A stretch of 32,208 nt of DNA, taken from positions 1 through 32,208 of the forward strand of contig JASGMW010000009.1 in the NCBI GenBank assembly GCA_030156225.1, written 5' to 3'. This DNA comes from Methanofollis sp. (GTDB lineage Archaea; Halobacteriota; Methanomicrobia; Methanomicrobiales; Methanofollaceae). How positions within the stretch are numbered: the first letter of the stretch is position 1; every line of letters starts with the position of its first letter. Shown here in pieces: positions 1 through 9,230 of the stretch. Position numbers and translations under genes: made by a program. The notes under the pieces are model-generated. The model searched no databases and had not been told where the DNA came from. It worked only from the letters and a program-made list of their open reading frames with translations.

Positions 1-98
1 CAACCTGGAGATGCAGGGGTGCAGTCAGCCACCCGGACGAGAACTATCGACATGATACAGTCTCAAGCCCCGTCCACACAGGCGCGGGGTCGTTGACA
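1..98 (+). repeat. Terminal copy A of a dispersed repeat; possible right end of an IS200/IS605 (TnpB-type) element
   Basis: Positions 1-98 match the reverse complement of 32111-32208 with one mismatch (position 58). Contains CCCCG-N12-CGGGG hairpin arms near the inner end. Frame 2 reads NLEMQGCSQPPGRELST*, which could be the tail of a transposase. Confidence 0.8.
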
Positions 99-333
99 CG
101 CCGGCGATCTCTGGCCGGCATGAGATGGAGCATGGTTGAGGGGGACGGCCCGGGATCACAGGGTTCAGGCATCATCCCGGCCGCAACCGTTGTGCGAATG
201 GTCCTGCTCTTCTCCTCGTATCGCGAGCCTGAACGTTGCGTTCCCTGATCCCTTCCGCCCGCAAAAAAATCCTGCGGACCGGGGCAGAGTATTTCAGGGA
301 GCGGACCAGACATAGGGAACAGGGCACTCCCGG

Positions 334-1374
334 GTGTTTCTCATGATACCGGACATCGCGGCGATCACGATCCTGCTGGCATTCGCCTTCACCTTTACCA
401 ACGGATTTCAGGACGCAAGCTCCATCGCCGCCACCCTGATCGCCTCCAGGTCTGCGACGCCCAGAAAAGGGATCATTCTTGTCGCAGTCATGGCGTTTCT
501 CGGCGCGGTCCTGGGAGGAAACGCGGTCGCGTTCACCCTTTCCGGGCTGATCACCCTGGAATCGGGCAGCCAGACGATCGTCGTGCTGCTGGCCGCCGTC
601 CTGAGCGCAACCGCGTGGAACCTTGCGACCTGGAGTTACGGCCTGCCCTCGTCGTCGACGCATGCCCTGATCGGCGGCCTGATCGGCGCCGGCATCGCGG
701 CGGCCGGGACCGGGAGCGTGTACTGGGGGGTGGCCGACCTGCTGGCGCCCTCGCACGAGATGGTCGGTCTGGTGAAGATCCTCTTCTTCTTCGTCGCCTC
801 GATATTCATCGGGTTTGCCGGCAGTTACCTGATGCGCAGAACGACCGGCCTTCTGCTCCGCAACGCAAAAAAAACGGTCAACAGAACGATCGTGCGCCTG
901 AACAGGATTGCCGCTGCAGCGATGGCGTTCTTCAACGGGGCAAACGACTCCCAGAAACAACTCGGCATCATCGCGCTCGCGCTCTTTGCGGCCGACCGTT
1001 CGGCAACTCTCGACGTCCCTCTCTGGGCCAGATTTGCGTGCGCTGTGCTGCTCGGCGTCGGGACCCTCGGCGGCGGATGGCGGATCATGAACACCCTGGG
1101 ACGAAGGATCTTCGAAATCGAGCCCATTCATTCGTTCGACTCCCAGGTCTCTTCGGGAGCCGCGATCGCCCTCTCCACCCTTGCCGGGGCGCCGATATCG
1201 TCGACGCATATCATCACCACCTCGGTGATCGGACTGGGAGCGGCAGAAAACCCGCGGAGGGTGCACTGGCAGGTCGGAAAGGAGATCGTCGCCGCCATGG
1301 TGGTGACGATTCCGGGGACGGCGCTGGTCGGCGCGCTGGTCTACCTGATCGTCTCATTGCTCACAGGAGCGTGA
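334..1374 (+). CDS. Inorganic phosphate transporter, PiT family
   Basis: 346 aa, multi-TM; PiT signatures FTNGFQDASSIAATLIASR and FFNGANDSQKQLG; GTG start. Confidence 0.93.
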   Translation: MFLMIPDIAAITILLAFAFTFTNGFQDASSIAATLIASRSATPRKGIILVAVMAFLGAVLGGNAVAFTLSGLITLESGSQTIVVLLAAVLSATAWNLATWSYGLPSSSTHALIGGLIGAGIAAAGTGSVYWGVADLLAPSHEMVGLVKILFFFVASIFIGFAGSYLMRRTTGLLLRNAKKTVNRTIVRLNRIAAAAMAFFNGANDSQKQLGIIALALFAADRSATLDVPLWARFACAVLLGVGTLGGGWRIMNTLGRRIFEIEPIHSFDSQVSSGAAIALSTLAGAPISSTHIITTSVIGLGAAENPRRVHWQVGKEIVAAMVVTIPGTALVGALVYLIVSLLTGA

Positions 1375-1381
1375 TTGCGTC

Positions 1382-2035
1382 ATGAAAAATCCATCGAACA
1401 ACCAGGAGAAAAAAAGGCGGCTGGACCTATTCGGCTCCATCTTCCCGAGAGAGTACGACTTCGAGGAAATGCTTGCGGACCAGGCGAGCCACATATTGAC
1501 GGGCGTGCAGACGTTTGCGAACTGGCTCCGGACAAGCCCTCTCGAAGACCCGGCAAAACTGGAGGAACTGGAGAGCGAGACAGACAGGATGCGCCACGAT
1601 CTCGAAGAAAAACTGATCACCTCCTTTTCCACGCCCTTCGACCGGCAGGACATCTACAGCATCTCGCGTCAGATAGACTACATCCTGAACTATGCAGGCG
1701 AGACGGCCAGGGAGATGTACGCCTTCGGAGTGGACCCGGACGGCGCGATCATCGGGATGGCCGATGCCCTGCTCGACGGAACGGCGTGCGTCGCCGACGG
1801 CGTGAAGGTCATGAACAGGAACAACGCCGAACTTGAGGAGCAGATCAGGCTGGCACGGGTGGCGATACACCGGATCGAGACGATCTATATCATGAGCATG
1901 GCCGACCTGCTGCATACCGGCGATGCGATGGCCGCCCTGAGAAAACGCGAGATCTATCACCACCTGCGCGACGCCGGCCGGGCGCTGCGGAACACGGCGG
2001 ACATCATGCACAGGACCGCGGTGGGACTGGCGTGA
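1382..2035 (+). CDS. DUF47/PhoU-like Pit accessory protein
   Basis: 217 aa helical protein immediately downstream of PiT; DUF47-like sequence FPREYDFEEMLADQA...DRMRHDLEEKLITSFSTPFDRQDI. Confidence 0.88.
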   Translation: MKNPSNNQEKKRRLDLFGSIFPREYDFEEMLADQASHILTGVQTFANWLRTSPLEDPAKLEELESETDRMRHDLEEKLITSFSTPFDRQDIYSISRQIDYILNYAGETAREMYAFGVDPDGAIIGMADALLDGTACVADGVKVMNRNNAELEEQIRLARVAIHRIETIYIMSMADLLHTGDAMAALRKREIYHHLRDAGRALRNTADIMHRTAVGLA

Positions 2036-2053
2036 CGCGCGAAAAAAAGGTGC

Positions 2054-2749
2054 TCATGCCCGATCGGCCTGGTCGAAGAAATTCCCGATGATCCGATGGG
2101 ACAGGCGCTCCAGCTCCTCGCTCCACGCCCCGGCATAACCGGTCACCGCCTCGGGGGGCAGACCGACCTTCTGGAGATCGCTCCCGTATACGGAAACCCA
2201 CTCTTCGAGCATCCCGATGGTGACCTCCGGGTGGAACTGGAGCCCCCAGGCATTTTTGAACCTGAACGCCTGGTTCTTGCAGTAACGCGAGGTTGCGAGA
2301 AGATCGGCGCCCTGCGGGACCGCAAAGGTATCGAAATGCCACTCGATCGTCGGGAAGGTCCGCGGCACACCGGCAAGCAGGGGATCTTTCGTCCCCTCCC
2401 GCGTCTGGGTCAGGGGAAAGAGCCCGATCTCAGGAACGGCATTTCGCGTGACAAGTCCGCCGAGCGCCTTCGCCAGGAGCTGCCCGCCCAGGCAGAAGCC
2501 GAGGTACCGGCCGCCGTCCATGACGAAAGAGCGGATCGCCGGGTCGAGGTCTGCGAGGTATGGGTGGCGTTCTTCTTCATAGACGTTCATCGGCCCGCCA
2601 AGAACGATCATGACGTCCGCGTCCTGCGGAACCGGGTCGCCGAGGTCCATTCGGGCGACCGCATAGTCGATCCCCCGCTCTTCGAGGATACCCTCGAGAA
2701 GAGGGCCCGGCCCCTCGCAGGCGATGTGCTGGATCAGTGCTGCGTGCAT
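2054..2749 (-). CDS. Class I glutamine amidotransferase domain protein (GMP synthase GATase-like)
   Basis: 231 aa; nucleophile motif GFCLGGQLLA and downstream FHPE. Confidence 0.9.
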   Translation of the reverse strand: MHAALIQHIACEGPGPLLEGILEERGIDYAVARMDLGDPVPQDADVMIVLGGPMNVYEEERHPYLADLDPAIRSFVMDGGRYLGFCLGGQLLAKALGGLVTRNAVPEIGLFPLTQTREGTKDPLLAGVPRTFPTIEWHFDTFAVPQGADLLATSRYCKNQAFRFKNAWGLQFHPEVTIGMLEEWVSVYGSDLQKVGLPPEAVTGYAGAWSEELERLSHRIIGNFFDQADRA

Positions 2750-2864
2750 ATTTCACCTTATTCTCACGTAGGTCTTGAAGAAAGAATGTCTCCTGAAGGC
2801 AAAAAAAGAACCCCCGGGATGAGAAAGACGCACAGGTTTCCGGGGGGCGATGGACGTGCGAGGT

Positions 2865-3308
2865 TCACCACTTTCTGTACGGCAGGAACTTGCCGTTCAA
2901 TTCGACGACCACACGGTCGCCCTTCGGGTCCTCCTTCTTTTTGATGTCGATCTCGAAGTCTATGGCGCTCATGATACCGTCGCCGAATTTCTCATGGATG
3001 ATCGCCTTCATCGGCATCCCGTAGACGGCCATGATCTCGTAGAAGCGATAGATCAGCGGGTCGGTCGGGACGATTGTCTCAAAAGAACCCTTGTACGGGC
3101 ACTCCTGCAGGACGGCGGCGACAGCCGGGTCCAGGCCGAGTTTTTCAACGACGATCTGCGCCTCTTCGGCCGACATGCTTGCCTGGCCGAGGAGAGCGGA
3201 CGCCGTCCATACTTCGTGCCTGCCGACGGCCTTTGCCATCTCTGCAAAGGTGATCTGCTGTTCCCGCATCGCGTCGGTAATTGCAACCGTTACATCCTTT
3301 CGGTCCAT
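2865..3308 (-). CDS. cynS: Cyanate hydratase (cyanase)
   Basis: 147 aa from ATG at 3308 (MDRKDVTVAITDAMREQQITFAEMAKAVGRHEVW...); C-terminal catalytic domain PLIYRFYEIMAVYGMPMKAIIHEKFGDGIMSAIDF with the conserved Arg, Glu and Ser. Confidence 0.93.
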   Translation of the reverse strand: MDRKDVTVAITDAMREQQITFAEMAKAVGRHEVWTASALLGQASMSAEEAQIVVEKLGLDPAVAAVLQECPYKGSFETIVPTDPLIYRFYEIMAVYGMPMKAIIHEKFGDGIMSAIDFEIDIKKKEDPKGDRVVVELNGKFLPYRKW

Positions 3309-3366
3309 GTGACTGCTCCTGGTAGATCTGTTCTGTTGCGTTTCTGAAATATGGGTGAAAGAAGGT

Positions 3367-3705
<339 letters not shown>

Positions 3706-5064
3706 TTACTCAGCCTCCATTGCAGGCTCGGTGGCCACGAAGTACGGGTATGCCGACATACCATGCTCGCCGAGATCGAGGCCCTGCTGCTCTTCGGCTG
3801 CAGAGACCCTGATGCCGAGCGTCTTTTTCAGGATGCCGAAGACGAGCAGACCCATGCCGAATGCCCATACGAAGTTGACTACAGTGGATATCACCTGTGC
3901 CGTAAAGAAGTCTGCCCCGCCGAAGAACAGGCCCGCGACACCGCCGTACGTGCCGTCCGCAAACAGACCGAGTGCGATCAGGCCCCATGCACCGTTGATG
4001 CCGTGGACCGAGATTGCACCGACCGGGTCGTCGACCTTCAGTTTCCAGTCGAGGAACCAGACGCCGACGACCACGAGGATACCGGCAATGAGCCCGATCA
4101 GCACCGCAGACGGGGGGTTCACCCACGCACAGCCCGCCGTGATGGCGACAAGGCCGGCGATCGCGGCGTTGCCGGTCATCGAGACGTCGGGCTTGCCGTG
4201 CCACAACCAGGTACAGATCATCGCCGAGAGCATCGCCGCCGCCGCCGCAAGGGTGGTGTTGGTCGCGATGACCGAGACCCGCAGGTCGTTGCCCACCAGC
4301 GTCGAGCCGCAGTTGAAGCCGTACCATCCGAACCAGAGGATGAAGACACCCAGGATACCCATGGTGACCGAGTGGCCGGGGATCGCACGGGGCGTACCGT
4401 CTTTTGCATATTTCCCGATGCGTGGACCGAGCAGCAGCGCACCCGCAAGGGCGACCCAGCCGCCGAGCCCGTGGACGACGCCGGAACCCGCGAAGTCGAG
4501 AGCGCCGAGGCTTGAGAGCCAGCCGCCGCCCCAGACCCAGTGGCCGTAGAACGGGTAGATGATCGCCGTGATCGCCACGCTTGCAATGATGTAAGTCGAG
4601 AACTTACACCGCTCGGCAACCGCACCCGAGACGATCGTCGCAGCCGTTGCAGCGAAGACCATCTGGAAGAACCATGACTCGATGGTGGTCACGTCGTAGG
4701 CATCACCCATCAGGAAGAAGCCGGACCACCCCATGAGCCAGTCCATGCCCTGCATCGTGCCGTACATGATGGCAAAACCGATCGCCCAGTATGTGAGCGC
4801 ACCGATGGAGAAGTCCATCATGTTCTTCATCATGATGTTGGCAGCGTTCTTCGCCCTCGTAAAGCCGGTTTCGACCATCGAGAAGCCTGCCTGCATAAAC
4901 ATCACGAGGAACCCACACATCAGTACCCAGATAAAGTCAATGGCCGCGTCCGGGTTCTCTGCGATCGTCTCTTCCCCTGAAGGGTCTGCCGCTGCCGCCG
5001 GAGCGACAATAAGAAGAATGATACAGAGCGCCGCAAGCGCCCACATAATGTGCTGTCTTTTCAT
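3706..5064 (-). CDS. amt: Ammonium transporter Amt (Amt1, with N-terminal signal-like segment)
   Basis: 452 aa; Amt motifs AGFSMVETGFTRAKN, SGVVHGLGGW (first His), SVHGINGAWG (second His). Confidence 0.96.
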   Translation of the reverse strand: MKRQHIMWALAALCIILLIVAPAAAADPSGEETIAENPDAAIDFIWVLMCGFLVMFMQAGFSMVETGFTRAKNAANIMMKNMMDFSIGALTYWAIGFAIMYGTMQGMDWLMGWSGFFLMGDAYDVTTIESWFFQMVFAATAATIVSGAVAERCKFSTYIIASVAITAIIYPFYGHWVWGGGWLSSLGALDFAGSGVVHGLGGWVALAGALLLGPRIGKYAKDGTPRAIPGHSVTMGILGVFILWFGWYGFNCGSTLVGNDLRVSVIATNTTLAAAAAMLSAMICTWLWHGKPDVSMTGNAAIAGLVAITAGCAWVNPPSAVLIGLIAGILVVVGVWFLDWKLKVDDPVGAISVHGINGAWGLIALGLFADGTYGGVAGLFFGGADFFTAQVISTVVNFVWAFGMGLLVFGILKKTLGIRVSAAEEQQGLDLGEHGMSAYPYFVATEPAMEAE

Positions 5065-5096
5065 CGATCTTCACCTGCTCCTGTCCAGAAGGAGTC

Positions 5097-5110
5097 GGAA
5101 AGATGTTTCC
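5097..5110 (-). promoter_or_regulatory. Predicted NrpR operator upstream of amt1-glnK1-cynS
   Basis: Exact GGAA-AGATGT-TTCC, 33 bp upstream of the amt1 start and just downstream of a TATA-like box on the minus strand (atttatatgt, about 5118-5127). Confidence 0.75.
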
Positions 5111-5340
5111 TTCCCGTACATATAAATGTACCGATTTCTCCCTGCTGACGGACAACAGGGGGAGCGAAGGCATACTATATATAAGGATCCCACGGACAGA
5201 GAGCAGAACGAGATCATCGATTGAAATCGGTCGGTCGGGATAACGTGCCCTACGGGATATTCTGCCGGCCGGGAAAAATATAAGAGCCATGGGGTGATCC
5301 GGATAACGCAAGAAGAGACGGGATCGTCAGGGAAGTACAC

Positions 5341-5519
5341 GACGAAGGGCCGTTCTGCCGGAGTTGCGGCATGCCGCTGAAGAACCCTGCCGATCGTCCG
5401 GGGACTGCTGCACCTATTGCTGCCGACAGGAAGCGTTCGTCGACCCGGAGATCACGATGGAAGAAATGGCTGCATTCTTACGCAAAAAATATGGCCGGGG
5501 CGGGCATCACGACGCCTGA
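5341..5519 (+). pseudogene. Frameshifted zinc-ribbon domain protein (PF12674-like)
   Basis: Frame 1: DEGPFCRSCGMPLKNPADRPG; after a frameshift near the GGGG at about 5399-5402: DCCTYCCRQEAFVDPEITMEEMAAFLRKKYGRGGHHDA*. No obvious in-frame start. Confidence 0.55.
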
Positions 5520-5573
5520 AGAAGAAGACGCCCCCTGCTCAAACGGTGGAAGATCTGAAAGGCCGAAACCGGC

Positions 5574-5819
5574 CTATCGGGAGGTCTGCTCCAGGGCAGC
5601 CTCGATCCGTTCCAGGGACGACGCGATCCGGTCCAGGTACGTCTTCAGCCATGCGAGAACGAGCGCGATCAGCACCAGCCCGGCAACGCACCAGAACAGC
5701 AGGGGAACCGCCGTGACGTCGGCGCTGAGAAGAACGCCGATCAGCAGCGCCATGCCGTACGCCACGCAGAAGAGCAGCGCCGTTCCGACGACCATTTTTA
5801 CAGCCATCTGAGAATCCAT
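5574..5819 (-). CDS. Small membrane protein of unknown function
   Basis: 81 aa, two hydrophobic segments plus a charged amphipathic tail (YLDRIASSLERIEAALEQTSR). Confidence 0.6.
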   Translation of the reverse strand: MDSQMAVKMVVGTALLFCVAYGMALLIGVLLSADVTAVPLLFWCVAGLVLIALVLAWLKTYLDRIASSLERIEAALEQTSR

Positions 5820-5947
5820 GGGTCCACCCGATCACCCGCCGGGTGTTCCCGGAGAATAAATCATCAGAATATATCCGCACGCGGCATAAAACGTTTCGCA
5901 CGGACGCGAACCCCCGCGGCGGCAAAAAAAGAGAGAGCGGCGATTTT

Positions 5948-6970
5948 TCAGTCCTGCCGGCTCCGCGCCAGTTTCTTTTCTGCGAGGACCTCGACCTTCG
6001 CGAGGTCGACCTCGCCGCCCACTTCGAGCAGGCCGGCCGCACGCGCCCCCTCGACAAAGCCCAGACCGACCGGGGTGCGGACGAGCAGCGTCGTATACCC
6101 CTGCGGACTCCCGACCGCCCCGGCCGAGATGTCGGCGGCGACCGCCGCGAAGTCGGTGCAGCGGCGGCAGCCGGCAGGGATGCAGGTCTCAAGTTCTTTG
6201 AGCGGGATCGCGACGATCCGTCCGTCCGTCGTCGTCACTTCAAGTTTTCCCTTCACGTCGAGACGGGCGATCTCCCAGGGATCGATACCCAGCTCGCCCC
6301 GGATCTTTCCCTCCATCAGTCTGCCGTAGTCGAAACTCTCCGTACAGAACAGACCGACGAGGAGCCGGACCGCCTTCCTGTACGGGGCGAGCAGATCGAA
6401 ATCGCTCTCCCGCATGCGGGCGACCGCCTCCGCGGCGCAGGGCACGGCAACGACGGCGACCCGGCGATACTTCCGCACGACGACCGCCTCTTTCAGGGCG
6501 GTGAGCATCGGCACCCACCAGTTGTACCGGCTCCCGGCCTGGGCGACGAGCGCCTCCCGGCGGGTGATCACCGCCGAAGACGGTTTTTTCGTCCAGCGGT
6601 CCTCCGAGACCGTGACCACGGCGTCGATGAGCCCGGCGTCGAGGGCATGGGCGAGGATCGCCGTCACAGCGCCGCCGCTCTGTTTTCCGGGAACGGAAAA
6701 GATCGCCTTTGCGGCGATCGCTGACAGATATTCGCCCAGAAGCGGCGACGGCACCGCACCAGCCACGCGCGGGCAGACCCGATAACAGGCGCCGCACAGA
6801 ACGCCGTCGTTCTCCATCTTGCAGTAGCCCGAGGACGACGGGTGGTCCGGCGACCCCGGAGAAAACGAGAGGGCGTCGGCCGGACAGACCGCCACGCACG
6901 CCCCGCACCGGGCGCAGAGCCCCGCATCCCAGACCTCGGTTTTCAGATCCCTGTAACTTTTTTCTGCCAT
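5948..6970 (-). CDS. FrhB/FdhB-like coenzyme F420 oxidoreductase subunit with N-terminal ferredoxin-type cysteines; putative electron-input subunit of glutamate synthase
   Basis: 340 aa; CARCGACVAVCP and CGACYRVCPR clusters; FrhB-type body (KQSGGAVTAILAHALDAGLIDAVV..., GLFCTESFDY..., CRRCTDFAAVAADISAGAVGS). 7 bp from the glutamate synthase GXGXG gene on the same strand. Confidence 0.85.
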   Translation of the reverse strand: MAEKSYRDLKTEVWDAGLCARCGACVAVCPADALSFSPGSPDHPSSSGYCKMENDGVLCGACYRVCPRVAGAVPSPLLGEYLSAIAAKAIFSVPGKQSGGAVTAILAHALDAGLIDAVVTVSEDRWTKKPSSAVITRREALVAQAGSRYNWWVPMLTALKEAVVVRKYRRVAVVAVPCAAEAVARMRESDFDLLAPYRKAVRLLVGLFCTESFDYGRLMEGKIRGELGIDPWEIARLDVKGKLEVTTTDGRIVAIPLKELETCIPAGCRRCTDFAAVAADISAGAVGSPQGYTTLLVRTPVGLGFVEGARAAGLLEVGGEVDLAKVEVLAEKKLARSRQD

Positions 6971-6977
6971 TCTCCAC

Positions 6978-7721
6978 TCACTCCCAGGTATATTTCCCGG
7001 CGAACGGCCTGGCGCTCGCCGGACCGATCCGGGTATAGTCGGCTACGATCAGCGGGGCCGGATCGTTCCCGAAATACCGGCAGAACTCCTCGATCAGGGG
7101 CCGGATCCGCTCCCGGTGCGCCTCTTCGAAGGGCAGCACCTTCGCCCCGACGGCGAGGCAGCCGGGATCGACCTCGCCCCTGACATAGACCTCGCCGCCG
7201 TGGATGCCGCTTGCGATCCCGCGTTCGACGAACGGCCCGGTCTCGCCCAGACGGAGCAGGAGGACGATGCCGCCCGCCATATACTCGCCGAGATACGAGC
7301 GGGCGGTCCCGCCGACGACAAGGCAGGGATGTTTCTCCTCGTACTCCTTCATGTGGATGCCGCCGCGGTAGCCGACATCGTCCCTGACAAAGACCTTTCC
7401 GCCGCGCATCGAGTGGGCGGCGGCGTCTCCTGCACTGCCGTGGATGACGATCGTGCCGCCGTCCATCGTGTTGCCGGGCGCATGGTCGGCGTTGCCGTGG
7501 ACGACGAGCATCGGGCCGCGCATGAACATGCCGAGATCGCCGCCCGGCACCCCGTTGACCGTGATGACGACCTCGCCCACCAGACCGTCGGCGATGAACC
7601 GCTGGCCCAGAACGTTGTCGATGACGATCTCCTTTTCGCCGTCCCTGACCGCCGCCCTGACCATCCTGTTCAGCGGCGTATAGTGCAGTTCGGCCGCATC
7701 GATGCGTACGACCACGTTCAT
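6978..7721 (-). CDS. Glutamate synthase alpha-subunit C-terminal (GXGXG) domain protein
   Basis: 247 aa beta-helix repeats: GDLGMFMRGPMLVVHGNADHAPGNTMDGGTIVIHGSAGDAAAHSMRGGKVFVRDDVGYRGGIHM. Confidence 0.9.
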   Translation of the reverse strand: MNVVVRIDAAELHYTPLNRMVRAAVRDGEKEIVIDNVLGQRFIADGLVGEVVITVNGVPGGDLGMFMRGPMLVVHGNADHAPGNTMDGGTIVIHGSAGDAAAHSMRGGKVFVRDDVGYRGGIHMKEYEEKHPCLVVGGTARSYLGEYMAGGIVLLLRLGETGPFVERGIASGIHGGEVYVRGEVDPGCLAVGAKVLPFEEAHRERIRPLIEEFCRYFGNDPAPLIVADYTRIGPASARPFAGKYTWE

Positions 7722-9229
7722 GCCCCCGCCGGTTTGACGTCGAGCACCTTCAGCATCCCCTCGTCGAGCATATAGCCCCGGAGACGGTCGCGGTTGCCCC
7801 GCAGACTCTCGATCGCGTTGATCCCCGCGGCCCCCATCAACTCGGAGACTTCCATTGTCCAGGCATGGATGAGGTTCGCCACATGCTCACCCTCCAGATC
7901 GGGGTTGAGACGGCTGACCAGGTCGGGACGCTGGGTGGCGATCCCCCACGGGCAGAGATTGCGGTAACAGTTGCCGCAGACCCGGCAGCCCATGGCGACG
8001 AGCGCGGCCGTCCCGATATAGACGGCGTCGGCGCCGAGAGCGATCGCCTTCGTGACATCGGCGGCGTTCCTGAGACCGCCGCTCGCAATGACCGAAATCT
8101 CGTTCCTGACCCCCTGAGCCCGGAGTTTCTGGTCGACGGCCGAGACCGCCGCCTCGATCGGAATGCCCACATTGTCGCGGAAGATCTTCGGGGCGGCGCC
8201 GGTGCCGCCGCGGAACCCGTCGACGACGACGGCGTCGGCGCTCGAACGGGCGATGCCCGCAGCGATGGCGGCGACGTTATGGACGGCGGCGATCTTCACG
8301 AAGACCGGCTTTTTCCACTCGGTCGCCTCCTTGAGAGAGCGGACGAGCTGGGCGAGATCCTCGATCGAGTAAATGTCGTGATGCGGCGCCGGGCTGATCG
8401 CGTCGCTCCCGAGCGGGATCATCCGCGTGCAGGAGACGTCGGCGCAGACCTTCTCGCCGGGGAGGTGGCCGCCGATGCCGGGCTTCGCGCCCTGGCCGAT
8501 CTTGATCTCGATGGCGGCGCCCCGGTTCAGGTAGTCGACATCCACGCCGAAACGGCCCGAGGCGACCTGCACGATCATATTGTCCTGGTACGGGAAGATC
8601 GCCGGGTGCATGCCGCCTTCCCCGGTCCCGAGGAAGGTGCCGGACGCCTGAGCACCCTTTGCGAGGGCGAGCTGGGCGTTGAGGGAGATCGCGCCGTAAC
8701 TCATGTGCCCGATCATGATCGGGGTGTCGAGTTTGAGGTTCGGGGAGAGTTCGGTCTCAAGATCGACATCTCCGTCTTCCCTTCGCCGCAACGTCAATCT
8801 GGACGGTTTCTTTCCGATGTAGGTCCGCAGCTCCATCGGCTCGCGGAGGGGATCGATGGACGGGTTCGTGACCTGGCAGGCGTCGAGGAGGATCTGGTCG
8901 AAGATCGGCGGCAGGGACTGGGTACTGCCCATCCCGGCAAGGATGATCTTTCCTGTCCTGGCCTGGTTGTAGATCGACTCCCGTGCATCCCGCGTCCAGA
9001 TGGGATGGGAACGGTAGTCGCAGGGATGCTCGGTGAGGGTGATTGCGTCCCTCGGACACATCGCAATGCATCGGTGGCAGGCCGTGCAGTTGCGGGAGTC
9101 GATGACGATCCGGTCTCCTTCCCGCCTGAATGTTCCGTACGGGCAGTTCTCGACGCACCGGCCGCACTCCATGCACCGGTCGCGATCGATCGAGATCTGG
9201 TAGCGAAGAGGGATGCTCCCGATCGCCAT
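7718..9229 (-). CDS. gltB: Glutamate synthase central FMN-binding domain protein with N-terminal 2x[4Fe-4S] ferredoxin domain
   Basis: 503 aa; CMECGRCVENCP, CTACHRCIAMCP; GEGGMHPAI..., KIGQGAKPGIGGHLPGEKV, VVDGFRGGTGAAP. Confidence 0.95.
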   Translation of the reverse strand: MAIGSIPLRYQISIDRDRCMECGRCVENCPYGTFRREGDRIVIDSRNCTACHRCIAMCPRDAITLTEHPCDYRSHPIWTRDARESIYNQARTGKIILAGMGSTQSLPPIFDQILLDACQVTNPSIDPLREPMELRTYIGKKPSRLTLRRREDGDVDLETELSPNLKLDTPIMIGHMSYGAISLNAQLALAKGAQASGTFLGTGEGGMHPAIFPYQDNMIVQVASGRFGVDVDYLNRGAAIEIKIGQGAKPGIGGHLPGEKVCADVSCTRMIPLGSDAISPAPHHDIYSIEDLAQLVRSLKEATEWKKPVFVKIAAVHNVAAIAAGIARSSADAVVVDGFRGGTGAAPKIFRDNVGIPIEAAVSAVDQKLRAQGVRNEISVIASGGLRNAADVTKAIALGADAVYIGTAALVAMGCRVCGNCYRNLCPWGIATQRPDLVSRLNPDLEGEHVANLIHAWTMEVSELMGAAGINAIESLRGNRDRLRGYMLDEGMLKVLDVKPAGA

Positions 9230-9230
9230 T

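Noticed and set aside
44-313. 89-aa minus-strand ORF at the left edge
   Set aside because: Runs into the terminal repeat and has no recognisable domain; probably a chance frame.
172-1266. 364-aa minus-strand ORF
   Set aside because: Antisense to the PiT transporter; composition-driven open frame.
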